This document shows, in pieces, positions 7,961-16,375 of a stretch of 64,000 nucleotides of DNA. This stretch comes from Anaerorhabdus sp964386325 (GTDB lineage: Bacteria > Bacillota_I > Bacilli_A > Erysipelotrichales > Erysipelotrichaceae), in assembly GCA_964386325.1 (NCBI GenBank), contig CAYLQY010000015.1, forward strand, positions 1 to 64,000. The letters are read 5' to 3'. How positions within the stretch are numbered: the first letter of the stretch is position 1; the number at the start of each line of letters is the position of its first letter. The notes under the pieces are model-generated. The model did no database searches. It worked only from the letters and a program-made list of their open reading frames with translations, and was not told the DNA's origin. The translations under genes were made by a program, and so were the position numbers.

Positions 7961-8179
7961 CTATTTATGTCTAAATGTTATACGCCCACGTGTTAAATCA
8001 TATGGTGAAATTTCTACTGTAACGCGATCACCTGGTAAAATGCGAATGTAGTGCATACGGATTTTACCAGAAACGTGAGCCAAGATAACGTGTCCATTTT
8101 GTAGTTTCACTTTAAACTTTGCATCAGGAAGTGTTTCTTCAACAATTCCATCAATTTCAATGACGTCTTGTTTGCCCAT
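7961..8179 (-). CDS. infA: translation initiation factor IF-1
   Basis: IF-1 (72 residues) is a single OB-fold that occupies the A site during initiation. MGKQDVIEIDGIVEETLPDA and the C-terminal SPYDLTRGRITFRHK are diagnostic. In many Firmicutes map lies between adk and infA. Here it is missing and a 99-bp gap with a perfect stem-loop takes its place. A strong AGGAGG precedes the ATG. Confidence 0.98.
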   Translation of the reverse strand: MGKQDVIEIDGIVEETLPDAKFKVKLQNGHVILAHVSGKIRMHYIRILPGDRVTVEISPYDLTRGRITFRHK

Positions 8180-8227
8180 TAAAATATGTTTCCTCCTCTT
8201 AGTGTATAGAATTGTTTCCTTTGGAAC

Positions 8228-8259
8228 TTCTATTTAGATGGAAAACCATCTAAATAGAA
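8228..8259 (-). repeat. perfect 14-bp inverted repeat in the adk-infA gap
   Basis: TTCTATTTAGATGG and its exact complement flank a 4-nt loop. No U run follows on either strand, so it is not a normal intrinsic terminator. In the mRNA it would be a very stable hairpin between adk and infA, and could act as a processing site, decay barrier or partial attenuator. Confidence 0.8.
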
Positions 8260-8278
8260 ATATTATTGAAGCTTATCT

Positions 8279-8923
8279 TCACTTTGCCAAAGCGTTCTTG
8301 ATATCAGCATATACTTGTTCAATTTCTTGAGAAGCATTGATATCAACAACTAAACCTTTTTCTCGATAATAATCAAGACAAGGTTGAGTATTCTTATAGT
8401 GTTCGTCTAAACGAACTTTTAATTGTTCAACTGTATCATCAGCACGTTGCGTTAGTGGACTTCCACAAACATCACAGATGCCATCAACTTTTGGTGGATT
8501 GCTCTTGATGTGGAAAATAGCTCCACAATTCTTACAGATGCGACGACCAGTTACTCTTTCAGCTAAAGCATCAAAATCAACAGTAAGATTAAGAACAAGT
8601 TGAACTGGTTTATTAATCTTATTTGTAATTTCTTCTAATGCTTTTGCTTGAGGTAATGAACGAGGAAATCCATCGATGAGATAACCTTTTTGACAATCGT
8701 CTTTTTGAAGTCTCTCTTCAATTAAACTAATCACCAAATCATCTGGCACTAGTTTTCCCTCATTCATGAATGTTTGAGCTTTAAGTCCAAGTGGACTTCC
8801 TTCTTTAATAGCATTTCTAAGCATGTCCCCAGTAGAGATGTGAGGAATGTTATAGTTTTCCAATATCTTTTCAGACATTGTTCCCTTGCCACTTCCAGCA
8901 GGACCCATAATTAGAATATTCAT
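8279..8923 (-). CDS. adk: adenylate kinase
   Basis: Adenylate kinase (214 residues) converts ATP plus AMP to two ADP. The P-loop is GPAGSGKGT (residues 7-15), the AMP site contains STGDMLR, and GFPRSLPQA is the conserved core motif. The lid has CKNC and CDVC, four cysteines that form a structural zinc site, as in many Gram-positive enzymes. It follows secY by 15 bp inside the spc operon. Confidence 0.97.
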   Translation of the reverse strand: MNILIMGPAGSGKGTMSEKILENYNIPHISTGDMLRNAIKEGSPLGLKAQTFMNEGKLVPDDLVISLIEERLQKDDCQKGYLIDGFPRSLPQAKALEEITNKINKPVQLVLNLTVDFDALAERVTGRRICKNCGAIFHIKSNPPKVDGICDVCGSPLTQRADDTVEQLKVRLDEHYKNTQPCLDYYREKGLVVDINASQEIEQVYADIKNALAK

Positions 8924-8938
8924 TTTTATAACACCTTC

Positions 8939-10228
8939 TTATTTATTAAGAAAGCCTCTGTACGCTTTCTGTGTTAGTTGACCCTTTAATTGGCTCATTG
9001 TTTCCATAGCTACACCAACAACGATAATAATTCCAGTTCCACCAATTGCGGTAGAAGTAGGAAGAGAAGTAAACATTGGTAGTAAGTATGGAAGTAGTGC
9101 TAAGAATGTTAGTCCAGCTGCACCGAGAACTGTAATTCGATTCAATACTTTTCCTAAATATTCTTTTGTTTCATTACCAGGACGAATTCCTGGAATATAT
9201 GCTCCACTTTTACCTAAGTTTTCAGCAACCTTTGACGGATCGACTTGCATGTTAGTATAAAAGAATGTGAATAAAATTGTTAATAAAGCATAAATTACTA
9301 GTCCGATTGGTTTTTGTAAGCTAAGTACATTACCCATCGCAGTAGTAAACGCATTTGCTGGGAAGAAACTAGCAATAATTTGTGGCGCAGTCATAATTGA
9401 TTGTGCAAAAATTACTGGAATTACAGATGCCGAATTTATTTTAAACGGCAAATATGTAATATCATTCTTTCCACGTTGTACAGTACTTGAAGTGTATTGG
9501 ATAGGAATCTTACGTACTGCAAGTTGCATTAATACAACTAACAGAATAATTACAATATACATTGCAATAAACATTGCAAATTGAATTAATCCATTAAACA
9601 TTGCTGTTTGATTTGTAGTATCAACTAAGATTGAATATGTTTGACTAAATGTGAATGGAATATTTGATACGATACCCGCGAAGATGATAATAGAAACTCC
9701 ATTACCAATACCTTTTTGAGAAATACGATCACCAATCCACAAGAGGAACATAGTACCTGCTGTTAATACTGTCGCTGTATAAAAATAATTTGCTAAAGAA
9801 CTTGCTTCAAGGATATTATTCGAAACATCAAATGCATAAACCATTGTAAAGGCTTGAACAAAAGATAATACAACACCCAAATAACGAGTGATTTTATCCA
9901 TCTTCATACGACCTTGTTGGCCAGATTTAGCCATTTCAGTTAAAGCAGGAATTACATCCATACTCAATAACTGAATAATGATTGATGCTGTGATGTAAGG
10001 TCCAACACCCATTGCGAAGATTGAAAATCTTTGCAATGAGCCCCCACCTAATAAGTTCATCATACTTAAGATTGAATTATCTGCAATTCCACTTCGAATT
10101 ACATCCATATTAATACCAGGTGTAGGTATTGCTGCACCTAGTCGATAGATGAGAAGCATTGCAAGAGTAAATAAGATCTTATTTCGAGTATCCTTGTTTT
10201 TAAACAAGTTGATACAAGTTTGGATCAT
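8939..10228 (-). CDS. secY: protein translocase subunit SecY
   Basis: SecY (429 residues) is the channel of the Sec translocon in the cytoplasmic membrane. It shows the ten expected hydrophobic segments, the N-terminal RLGAAIPTPGIN and the cytoplasmic loop SGAYIPGIRPG. All proteins with signal peptides in this window depend on it. It starts one base after the rplO stop codon, suggesting coupled translation. Confidence 0.97.
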   Translation of the reverse strand: MIQTCINLFKNKDTRNKILFTLAMLLIYRLGAAIPTPGINMDVIRSGIADNSILSMMNLLGGGSLQRFSIFAMGVGPYITASIIIQLLSMDVIPALTEMAKSGQQGRMKMDKITRYLGVVLSFVQAFTMVYAFDVSNNILEASSLANYFYTATVLTAGTMFLLWIGDRISQKGIGNGVSIIIFAGIVSNIPFTFSQTYSILVDTTNQTAMFNGLIQFAMFIAMYIVIILLVVLMQLAVRKIPIQYTSSTVQRGKNDITYLPFKINSASVIPVIFAQSIMTAPQIIASFFPANAFTTAMGNVLSLQKPIGLVIYALLTILFTFFYTNMQVDPSKVAENLGKSGAYIPGIRPGNETKEYLGKVLNRITVLGAAGLTFLALLPYLLPMFTSLPTSTAIGGTGIIIVVGVAMETMSQLKGQLTQKAYRGFLNK

Positions 10229-10229
10229 A

Positions 10230-10670
10230 TTAGATCACCTCAACTTTTCCGCCTGCGTTTTCAATTAATTCTTGAGCTGACTTAGAAAATTTGTTAGCTT
10301 GAACAGTCAACTTCTTTTCTAGTTTACCATAACCTAATACTTTAACACCATCTAAACATTTCTTAATTAGACCAGCGTTTAATAATGCTTCAATCGAAAC
10401 AACTGCCCCATCTTCAAACTTATTTAAGCTTTCAACGTTTACAATTGCATATTCTTTACGAGTGAAATTAGTAAATCCACGTTTAGGAATACGTTTGTAA
10501 AGAGGAGTTTGTCCTCCTTCAAAACCTAAAGCAACTCCACCGCCACTACGTGCGTTTTGTCCTTTATTTCCTTTACCAGCTGTTTTACCATTTCCTGATC
10601 CATGACCACGACCTACTCTGAAAGACTTATGACGGGCACCTTCTGTATATTTCAATTCATTTAATTTCAT
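10230..10670 (-). CDS. rplO: 50S ribosomal protein L15
   Basis: L15 (146 residues) is a late-assembly protein of the large subunit. The basic Gly-rich N-terminal extension (RVGRGHGSGNGKTAGKGNKG) and GFEGGQTPLYKRIPKRGF are diagnostic. In most Firmicutes rpmD (L30) precedes it; here only 15 bp separate it from rpsE, so rpmD is absent from this operon. Confidence 0.97.
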   Translation of the reverse strand: MKLNELKYTEGARHKSFRVGRGHGSGNGKTAGKGNKGQNARSGGGVALGFEGGQTPLYKRIPKRGFTNFTRKEYAIVNVESLNKFEDGAVVSIEALLNAGLIKKCLDGVKVLGYGKLEKKLTVQANKFSKSAQELIENAGGKVEVI

Positions 10671-10685
10671 AACTACCTCGGCCTC

Positions 10686-11201
10686 CTATCGAATTTCTTG
10701 CGGTTTCTTTTCACGTAGTTTAGCTACGCTATTAACCGTTTTAAGATTAGTTAATGCTGTCATTGTTGCATGAACCATGTTTATTGGTGTACGAGAACCG
10801 ATACATTTTGAAAGTACATCGGAAACCCCTGCAAGTTCTAATACTGCACGAACTGCACCACCTGCGATAACTCCAGTACCTTCTGCTGCTGGGCGAAGGA
10901 ATACTTCACCTGCACCATATGTACCAGTAATAGCATGAGGAATTGTTTTGCCACCGTTAACTAAGCTAACAGTAACAACATTCTTCTTTGCAGCTTCAAT
11001 TGCTTTTTTGATTGCATCAGGTACTTCGTTTGCTTTCCCTGTTCCATATCCTACGCGGCCTTTTTTATCACCTACAACTACTAGAGCTGAGAAGCGCATA
11101 CGGCGACCACCCTTAACAGTTTTGCTGACACGATTAATGACAACTACGCGCTCTTCAAATTCTTTTTCGCGTTCTACTCTTCTTGGTTTACGTTCCATCA
11201 T
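10686..11201 (-). CDS. rpsE: 30S ribosomal protein S5
   Basis: S5 (171 residues) acts in mRNA entry and decoding accuracy. The double-stranded-RNA-binding-like domain holds VVVINRVSKTVKGGRRMRF and GDKKGRVGYGTGKANEVP. The C-terminal domain has AEGTGVIAGGAVRAVLE. The start could be either of two adjacent ATG codons after GGAG. It lies 10 bp after rplR. Confidence 0.97.
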   Translation of the reverse strand: MMERKPRRVEREKEFEERVVVINRVSKTVKGGRRMRFSALVVVGDKKGRVGYGTGKANEVPDAIKKAIEAAKKNVVTVSLVNGGKTIPHAITGTYGAGEVFLRPAAEGTGVIAGGAVRAVLELAGVSDVLSKCIGSRTPINMVHATMTALTNLKTVNSVAKLREKKPQEIR

Positions 11202-11211
11202 GAGCTCCTTT

Positions 11212-11568
11212 CTAGAATTCTAGTCCAGCTTCTCTAGCTGCGTCAGCTAGGGCTTGGACACGTCCGTGATATACATAACCTCCACGGTCAAATACAACTT
11301 TATTAATGTTTGCTGCTTTGCAAAGTTTTGCAATTTCAGCACCTACTTTTTGAGCTGCTTCTTTATTTCCACCATTTGCAAGCTTCATTTGAACTGAAGA
11401 ACAAGCAACTAATGTTTTTGAATTTACATCATCGATAACTTGAACATGAATGTGCGCATTAGAGCGGAACACATTAAGGCGTGGGCATTCTGGAGTTCCA
11501 CTAACTTTTGTACGAACACGTGCATGACGACGTAATCTTGTTTCATTCTTTGAAATCTTCTTAAGCAT
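11212..11568 (-). CDS. rplR: 50S ribosomal protein L18
   Basis: L18 (118 residues) binds 5S rRNA with L5. RVRTKVSGTPECPRLNVFRS and the C-terminal DRGGYVYHGRVQALADAARE are diagnostic. The basic N-terminus is complete. It is 21 bp downstream of rplF. Confidence 0.97.
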   Translation of the reverse strand: MLKKISKNETRLRRHARVRTKVSGTPECPRLNVFRSNAHIHVQVIDDVNSKTLVACSSVQMKLANGGNKEAAQKVGAEIAKLCKAANINKVVFDRGGYVYHGRVQALADAAREAGLEF

Positions 11569-11589
11569 AGTTTCTTATCTCCTTTCCCA

Positions 11590-12135
11590 CTATTTCTTAC
11601 CTGCCGTTTTTCCTTCTTTACGGCGGACATGTTCACCTTTGTAACGAATACCTTTACCTTTATAAGGTTCTGGTTTTCTAGTTGCACGGATGTTTGCGGC
11701 AAATTCACCAACACGTTGTTTATCAATTCCGAAAACTCTAATTTCTGTATTTGATGGACATTCAACAGTTAGACCCTCTTCAACAGTGAATTCAACTGGA
11801 TGAGAGTATCCAACGTTAAGTGTTAATTTTTTTCCGCTTACAGCAGCACGGAACCCGATCCCTACGATTTCAAGTACACGAAGGTAACCTTCATGACATC
11901 CTTCAATCATATTGTTAATAAGGGCACGAGTTGTACCATGTAATTGTTTTGTATGTTTTTCTTCGTTTGCACGAGCAACAGTAAGAATACCGTTTTCTTG
12001 TTTAATATCCATTAATGGACTAAACTGACGTGTTAAAGTTCCCTTAGGTCCTTTTACAGTCACCTCATTACCTGCAGCTACAGTAACTTCTACACCAGCA
12101 GGAATGGTAATCGCTTTATTTCCGATACGTGACAT
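11590..12135 (-). CDS. rplF: 50S ribosomal protein L6
   Basis: L6 (181 residues) lies near the factor-binding site of the large subunit and has two similar domains. MSRIGNKAITIPAGV and the C-terminal RKPEPYKGKGIRYKGE are diagnostic. It sits 23 bp after rpsH. Confidence 0.98.
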   Translation of the reverse strand: MSRIGNKAITIPAGVEVTVAAGNEVTVKGPKGTLTRQFSPLMDIKQENGILTVARANEEKHTKQLHGTTRALINNMIEGCHEGYLRVLEIVGIGFRAAVSGKKLTLNVGYSHPVEFTVEEGLTVECPSNTEIRVFGIDKQRVGEFAANIRATRKPEPYKGKGIRYKGEHVRRKEGKTAGKK

Positions 12136-12158
12136 TTTAATATCTTCCTTTCAGTTTC

Positions 12159-12560
12159 TTACCAAACGTAAGCGACAACTTCGCCGCCCGCATGTTTAGC
12201 TCTTGCTTCTTTATCAGTCATAAGACCTTGAGAAGTTGAAATAATTGCAATTCCTAAACCATTAAGTACACGAGGTACTGCATCTGATTTTGCGTAAACG
12301 CGAAGACCAGGTTTAGAAATTCTTTTAATTCCACTAATAACTTTTTCATTGTTAGCACCATATTTTAGTGTAACAGTAATTTTCTTTTCAGCAGCTGTTT
12401 CTCCACTTACTGCATAATTTGTAATGTATCCTTCACTCTTAAGAATCTTAGCAATTTCCACTTTTACTTTTGAAGCGGGAATTTCTACTGATTCGTGACG
12501 AGCTTGAACGCCATTACGAATTCTAGTAAGCATATCTGCAATTGGATCAGTCATATTCAT
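12159..12560 (-). CDS. rpsH: 30S ribosomal protein S8
   Basis: S8 (133 residues) is a primary binder of the central domain of 16S rRNA. MTDPIADMLTRIRNG and the C-terminal ISTSQGLMTDKEARAKHAGG are diagnostic. In E. coli S8 represses the spc operon; whether that applies here cannot be seen. Confidence 0.98.
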   Translation of the reverse strand: MNMTDPIADMLTRIRNGVQARHESVEIPASKVKVEIAKILKSEGYITNYAVSGETAAEKKITVTLKYGANNEKVISGIKRISKPGLRVYAKSDAVPRVLNGLGIAIISTSQGLMTDKEARAKHAGGEVVAYVW

Positions 12561-12574
12561 TCGTAACTTCCTCC

Positions 12575-12760
12575 TTACCAGCTAGCCTTTTTAACTCCAG
12601 GAATTTGGCCTTTGTAAGCTAATTCACGGAAGCAAATACGGCATAGTTTATATTTACGTAATACTGAATGTGGACGTCCACAGCGTTCACATCTTGTGTA
12701 TTCACGAGTTGAGAATTTTTGAGGACGTGCTTGTGATATTTTTTTAGATGTTTTTGCCAT
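12575..12760 (-). CDS. rpsZ: 30S ribosomal protein S14, zinc-binding type Z
   Basis: A short S14 (61 residues) with CERC and CRIC, the four cysteines of the zinc-binding type; the zinc-free long form has about 90-100 residues. GRPHSVLRKYKLCRICFREL is conserved. It lies 13 bp after rplE. Its presence means the cell invests zinc in ribosomes (compare L36). Confidence 0.97.
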   Translation of the reverse strand: MAKTSKKISQARPQKFSTREYTRCERCGRPHSVLRKYKLCRICFRELAYKGQIPGVKKASW

Positions 12761-12773
12761 TGTTTAGTCCTCC

Positions 12774-13313
12774 TTATTTCGCAAATGGCATGCCCATTTC
12801 AGCTAGCAATGCCTTTGCTTCATCATTTGTGTTGGCAGTTGTTACGATAACAATATCCATACCTCTAGTTTTATTAACTTTATCGAAATTAATTTCTGGG
12901 AAGATTAATTGTTCCTTAACGCCAAGAGTATAGTTACCACGACCATCAAATGCTGTGTTACTTACTCCACGGAAGTCACGTACACGAGGAAGAGAGATGT
13001 TGAATAATTTATCTAAGAATTCATACATTCTTTCACCACGTAATGTAACTTTACATCCAATTGGCATACCTTCACGAAGTTTGAAGTTCGCGATAGATTT
13101 TTTAGCCTTTGTTACCACTGGTTTTTGACCAGAGATTTGAGTTAATTCAGCAACAGCTTCATCTAATAATTTAGGGTTTGCAATTGCATCTCCAACTCCT
13201 AAGTTGATAACTACTTTATCAATCTTTGGACATTGCATAACTGTTGTGTAGTTGAACTTTTTAGTTAAAGCTGGCACTACAGCAGTTGTATATTTTTCTT
13301 GAAGGCGGTTCAT
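12774..13313 (-). CDS. rplE: 50S ribosomal protein L5
   Basis: L5 (179 residues) forms part of the central protuberance with 5S rRNA. MNRLQEKYTTAVVPALTKKF, SGQKPVVTKAKKSIANFKLR and VTTANTNDEAKALL are diagnostic. Its start codon overlaps the rplX stop by one base, so translation is coupled. Confidence 0.98.
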   Translation of the reverse strand: MNRLQEKYTTAVVPALTKKFNYTTVMQCPKIDKVVINLGVGDAIANPKLLDEAVAELTQISGQKPVVTKAKKSIANFKLREGMPIGCKVTLRGERMYEFLDKLFNISLPRVRDFRGVSNTAFDGRGNYTLGVKEQLIFPEINFDKVNKTRGMDIVIVTTANTNDEAKALLAEMGMPFAK

Positions 13314-13636
13314 TATTTCTTCTTACCTCCTTTGATTTCAGCACCTGATTTTTTATAAACACGTACTTTTTTATCTCCATCTACTTTATAACCTACGCGG
13401 CTAGTAGCTTTTGCTTTTGAATCATAAGCCATAACGTTAGAAACATGAATTGGAGCTTCCTTTTCAATGATTCCACCATCTGGATTAGCTTGAGTTGGCT
13501 TTAAACTCTTTTTGATTAAGTTTACACCTTCAACAATGACTTTTTCTTCTTTAGGGAAAACAGCAGTTACTTCCCCAATAGTACCTTTGTAGTGTCCAGT
13601 GATAACTTTTACTTTATCGCCTTTTTTAATTTTCAT
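13313..13636 (-). CDS. rplX: 50S ribosomal protein L24
   Basis: L24 (107 residues) starts large-subunit assembly. The N-terminal KOW motif is MKIKKGDKVKVITGHYKGTI, followed by NPDGGIIEKEAPIHVSNVM. Both are diagnostic. It is 10 bp after rplN. Confidence 0.97.
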   Translation of the reverse strand: MKIKKGDKVKVITGHYKGTIGEVTAVFPKEEKVIVEGVNLIKKSLKPTQANPDGGIIEKEAPIHVSNVMAYDSKAKATSRVGYKVDGDKKVRVYKKSGAEIKGGKKK

Positions 13637-13646
13637 TGTTGACCTC

Positions 13647-14015
13647 CTACAATACTTCCGGTGCTAGAGACACAATTTTCATATAGTCTCTTTCACGAAG
13701 TTCTCTAGCCACAGGACCGAAAATACGAGTTCCTTTTGGCGTTTTATCATCTTTAATGATAACTGCTGCATTATCATCAAATTTAATGTATGAACCATTT
13801 TCACGGCGAACGCCATAAACTGTTCTTACGATTACAGCTTTGACAACTTCACCTTTCTTCACTGTTCCACCTGGAGCAGCTGCTTTTACCGCACAAACAA
13901 CGACATCGCCAATGTTTGCACTCTTACGAACGCTTCCGCCTAAGCAACGGATAACTAATAATTCTTTAGCACCGGTGTTATCAGCGACGTTTAATCTGCT
14001 TTCATTTTGAATCAT
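13647..14015 (-). CDS. rplN: 50S ribosomal protein L14
   Basis: L14 (122 residues) forms an intersubunit bridge. MIQNESRLNVADNTGAKELL and the C-terminal ARELRERDYMKIVSLAPEVL are nearly invariant in bacteria. It is separated by 21 bp from rpsQ. Confidence 0.98.
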   Translation of the reverse strand: MIQNESRLNVADNTGAKELLVIRCLGGSVRKSANIGDVVVCAVKAAAPGGTVKKGEVVKAVIVRTVYGVRRENGSYIKFDDNAAVIIKDDKTPKGTRIFGPVARELRERDYMKIVSLAPEVL

Positions 14016-14036
14016 CTTTCATCTTCCTCCTTGTGC

Positions 14037-14297
14037 TTAAAGAATTACAGCTTTTTCAACGATTTTAATAAGACGGAAGTGTTTATCAGCTGAAAGTGGA
14101 CGAGTCTCCATGATTTCAACGATATCACCTGTTTTTGCCTCATTATTTTCATCGTGAGCTTTGAATTTCTTAGAATACTTAACGCGTTTAGAATAAAGGT
14201 CATGACTTTTATTTGTAGAAACTTCAACAGTAATTGTCTTGTTCATTTTGTCCGATACTACTTTACCGCGTAATACTTTACGTTTAGATCTTTCCAT
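14037..14297 (-). CDS. rpsQ: 30S ribosomal protein S17
   Basis: S17 (86 residues) is an OB-fold protein that binds the 5' domain of 16S rRNA. KVLRGKVVSDKMNKTITVEV and VEIMETRPLSADKHFRL are diagnostic. A 60-codon reading frame in another phase of the same strand is a shadow. Confidence 0.97.
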   Translation of the reverse strand: MERSKRKVLRGKVVSDKMNKTITVEVSTNKSHDLYSKRVKYSKKFKAHDENNEAKTGDIVEIMETRPLSADKHFRLIKIVEKAVIL

Positions 14298-14310
14298 TAC
14301 TCAGACCCTC

Positions 14311-14511
14311 CTACTTCGCATCACTAAGCGTACGCTCAGTTATGATTGTTTTAATACGAGCAATTGTCTTCTTGATATCTCTCATACGAGTTGGATTTTC
14401 AAGTTGACCTGTCGCTTGTTGAAAGCGTAAGTTGAATAGTTCTTCTTTTAAAGATTCAATATCTTTTAGTAATTCTTCATTACTTTTTTCACGAATTTCT
14501 TTAACGTTCAT
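14311..14511 (-). CDS. rpmC: 50S ribosomal protein L29
   Basis: L29 (66 residues) is a two-helix hairpin by the exit tunnel and part of the docking site for SRP and trigger factor. ELFNLRFQQATGQLENPTRM is diagnostic. It begins immediately after the rplP stop codon with no gap. Confidence 0.97.
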   Translation of the reverse strand: MNVKEIREKSNEELLKDIESLKEELFNLRFQQATGQLENPTRMRDIKKTIARIKTIITERTLSDAK

Positions 14512-14931
14512 CTATTTCTCCTCCTCACCTTTCTTAACGAATCTTGTTTTAACAGGTAGCTTGTGAGATGCAAGACGCAATGCTTCACGAGCTATTTCTT
14601 CTGATACACCAGCGATTTCGAATAAGATTCTTCCTGGTTGAACAACGGCAACCCAACCTTCAGGTGCCCCTTTCCCAGATCCCATACGAACTTCGAGTGG
14701 TTTCTTTGTGATAGCTAAGTGAGGAAATATTTTAATCCAAACTTTACCACCACGGTTCATATAACGAGTCATCGCAATACGAGCCGCTTCGATTTGGCGG
14801 TTAGAAACATAAGCTCCTTCTTCCGCAACTAATCCATATTCACCAAACGCAACTTGACGTCCAGCTTTTGAACGACCTTCATAGCTAATTCTATGAGGAC
14901 GTCTGTATTTTGTTCTATTAGGCATTAACAT
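14512..14931 (-). CDS. rplP: 50S ribosomal protein L16
   Basis: L16 (139 residues) helps position tRNA in the A site. MLMPNRTKYRRPHRISYEGR and RMGSGKGAPEGWVAVV are diagnostic. It follows rpsC by two bases. The MLMP start is the family norm. Confidence 0.98.
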   Translation of the reverse strand: MLMPNRTKYRRPHRISYEGRSKAGRQVAFGEYGLVAEEGAYVSNRQIEAARIAMTRYMNRGGKVWIKIFPHLAITKKPLEVRMGSGKGAPEGWVAVVQPGRILFEIAGVSEEIAREALRLASHKLPVKTRFVKKGEEEK

Positions 14932-14933
14932 AA

Positions 14934-15725
14934 TTAATTACCTCCTTCTGTAGCACCTTTAGCAGCTGGAGCAGATGTTCTTGCATCAGCATTTCTAGGA
15001 GCACGACGATCATTGCGATCGTTGCGAGGACGACGTGGTCCACGACCTTGAGGTGTTTTTGGAGCTTCAGGTTCTTTAACCATTTGTCCAGGTAATACTT
15101 CACCACGACAGATCCAAACCTTAACACCTAATTTACCATAAGTTGTATTTGCTTCATACCAACAGTAGTCGATGTCTGAACGCAATGTATGTAGAGGTAC
15201 AACTCCTTCAGAGTAACCTTCACCACGAGCGATATCAGCACCACCAAGTCTTCCAGATACTAAAGTTTTAATTCCTTTAGCTCCTGAACGCATTGTTTGT
15301 TGGATAGCTTTCTTTTGTGTTGTTCTAAATGATTGACGACCTTCAAGTTGTTCAGCAATCTTACGAGCAACTAGATAAGCATCTAAATCTGGATTAGCAA
15401 CTTCGATAACATCGATTTTAATATCCTTACCACCAGTAAGTTTTGATAGTTTTTTCTTTAAAGACTCCATCTTGTCTTCATCTTTTTCATTTTTCCCTAC
15501 AAGAACACCTGGACGAGCAGCACGAAGAATAAGTTTAACTTCGTTTGAAGTACGTTCAATTTCAATTCTTGAAACATAAGCGTTATGTAGTTCTTTACTT
15601 AAGAATTCACGGATTTTAACATCTTCCATTAATAGGTTTCCGTATTCTTTTTCTGCGTACCATCTTGAATCCCAATCACGGATGATTCCGACACGCATTC
15701 CAATAGGACTAACTTTTTGACCCAT
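14934..15725 (-). CDS. rpsC: 30S ribosomal protein S3 with an extended Arg/Asp-rich tail
   Basis: S3 (263 residues) binds at the mRNA entry channel. MGQKVSPIGMRVGIIRDWDS and the C-terminal domain with GADIARGEGYSEG and YGKLGVKVWICRGE are diagnostic. It is longer than the common 215-230 residues because of a disordered tail of about 40 residues rich in Arg, Asp, Asn, Pro and Ala (RGPRRPRNDRNDRRAPRNAD). Such tails occur in several Gram-positive and actinobacterial S3 proteins. Confidence 0.97.
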   Translation of the reverse strand: MGQKVSPIGMRVGIIRDWDSRWYAEKEYGNLLMEDVKIREFLSKELHNAYVSRIEIERTSNEVKLILRAARPGVLVGKNEKDEDKMESLKKKLSKLTGGKDIKIDVIEVANPDLDAYLVARKIAEQLEGRQSFRTTQKKAIQQTMRSGAKGIKTLVSGRLGGADIARGEGYSEGVVPLHTLRSDIDYCWYEANTTYGKLGVKVWICRGEVLPGQMVKEPEAPKTPQGRGPRRPRNDRNDRRAPRNADARTSAPAAKGATEGGN

Positions 15726-15739
15726 ATCTGAACCCCTTC

Positions 15740-16072
15740 CTAGCGCTCATCAACCACAACTGTAATGTGGCTAGTGCGTTTTAAAATTTGATGCGCATTA
15801 CCTTTTGCCGCTGGCATGAATCTCTTCATTGTGATTCCTTCATTGGCATAGCATGCTTTTACATATAACTTACTTTCGTCAAGTTTATGATTATTTGTAG
15901 CATTTGCTACTGCTGACTTAAGTACTTTTCCTACTTCTACAGCAGCGTGATTAGGTGTGAACTTAAGGATTGCAGCTGCTTCTGCAGCATCCTTCCCTCT
16001 TACTAGATCAAGCACTAATCTCACTTTGCGAGGAGCGATACGTACTGTCTTTGCTATTGCTTTAACTTCCAT
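15740..16072 (-). CDS. rplV: 50S ribosomal protein L22
   Basis: L22 (110 residues) lines the peptide exit tunnel. Its beta-hairpin loop, where macrolide-resistance changes occur in other species, is at the C-terminal third (TMKRFMPAAKGNAHQILKRT). RIAPRKVRLVLDLVRGK is the other conserved block. It follows rpsS by 13 bp. Confidence 0.98.
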   Translation of the reverse strand: MEVKAIAKTVRIAPRKVRLVLDLVRGKDAAEAAAILKFTPNHAAVEVGKVLKSAVANATNNHKLDESKLYVKACYANEGITMKRFMPAAKGNAHQILKRTSHITVVVDER

Positions 16073-16085
16073 CTCTCTTTACCTC

Positions 16086-16355
16086 CTACGCTTTCTTATC
16101 GTCACCATGCCCGCCATATTTACGAGTAGGTACGAATTCACCAAGTTTATGTCCAACCATGTCTTCAGTTACGAATACAGGCACATGTTCTTTACCGTTA
16201 TGAACTGCAAATGTATGTTCAACGAAACTTGGGAAAATTGTTGAACGACGTGACCATGTTTTAATAACTTCTTTTTTACCAGCCGCATTCAATGTTTCAA
16301 CTTTTTTCATTAAGTGGTCATCACAGAATGGACCCTTTTTTAAACTACGTGTCAT
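16086..16355 (-). CDS. rpsS: 30S ribosomal protein S19
   Basis: S19 (89 residues) pairs with S13 in the head of the small subunit. MTRSLKKGPFCDDHLMKKVE and the C-terminal GHKLGEFVPTRKYGGHG are diagnostic. It is 20 bp downstream of rplB. Confidence 0.98.
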   Translation of the reverse strand: MTRSLKKGPFCDDHLMKKVETLNAAGKKEVIKTWSRRSTIFPSFVEHTFAVHNGKEHVPVFVTEDMVGHKLGEFVPTRKYGGHGDDKKA

Positions 16356-16375
16356 TTACTTTTCCTTCCTTTCGT

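Noticed and set aside
10948..11223. Plus-strand frame across rpsE
   Set aside because: It is antisense to a certain ribosomal gene and has no start signal.
11424..11765. 113-codon frame on the minus strand
   Set aside because: It overlaps rplR and rplF in another phase and has no family match.
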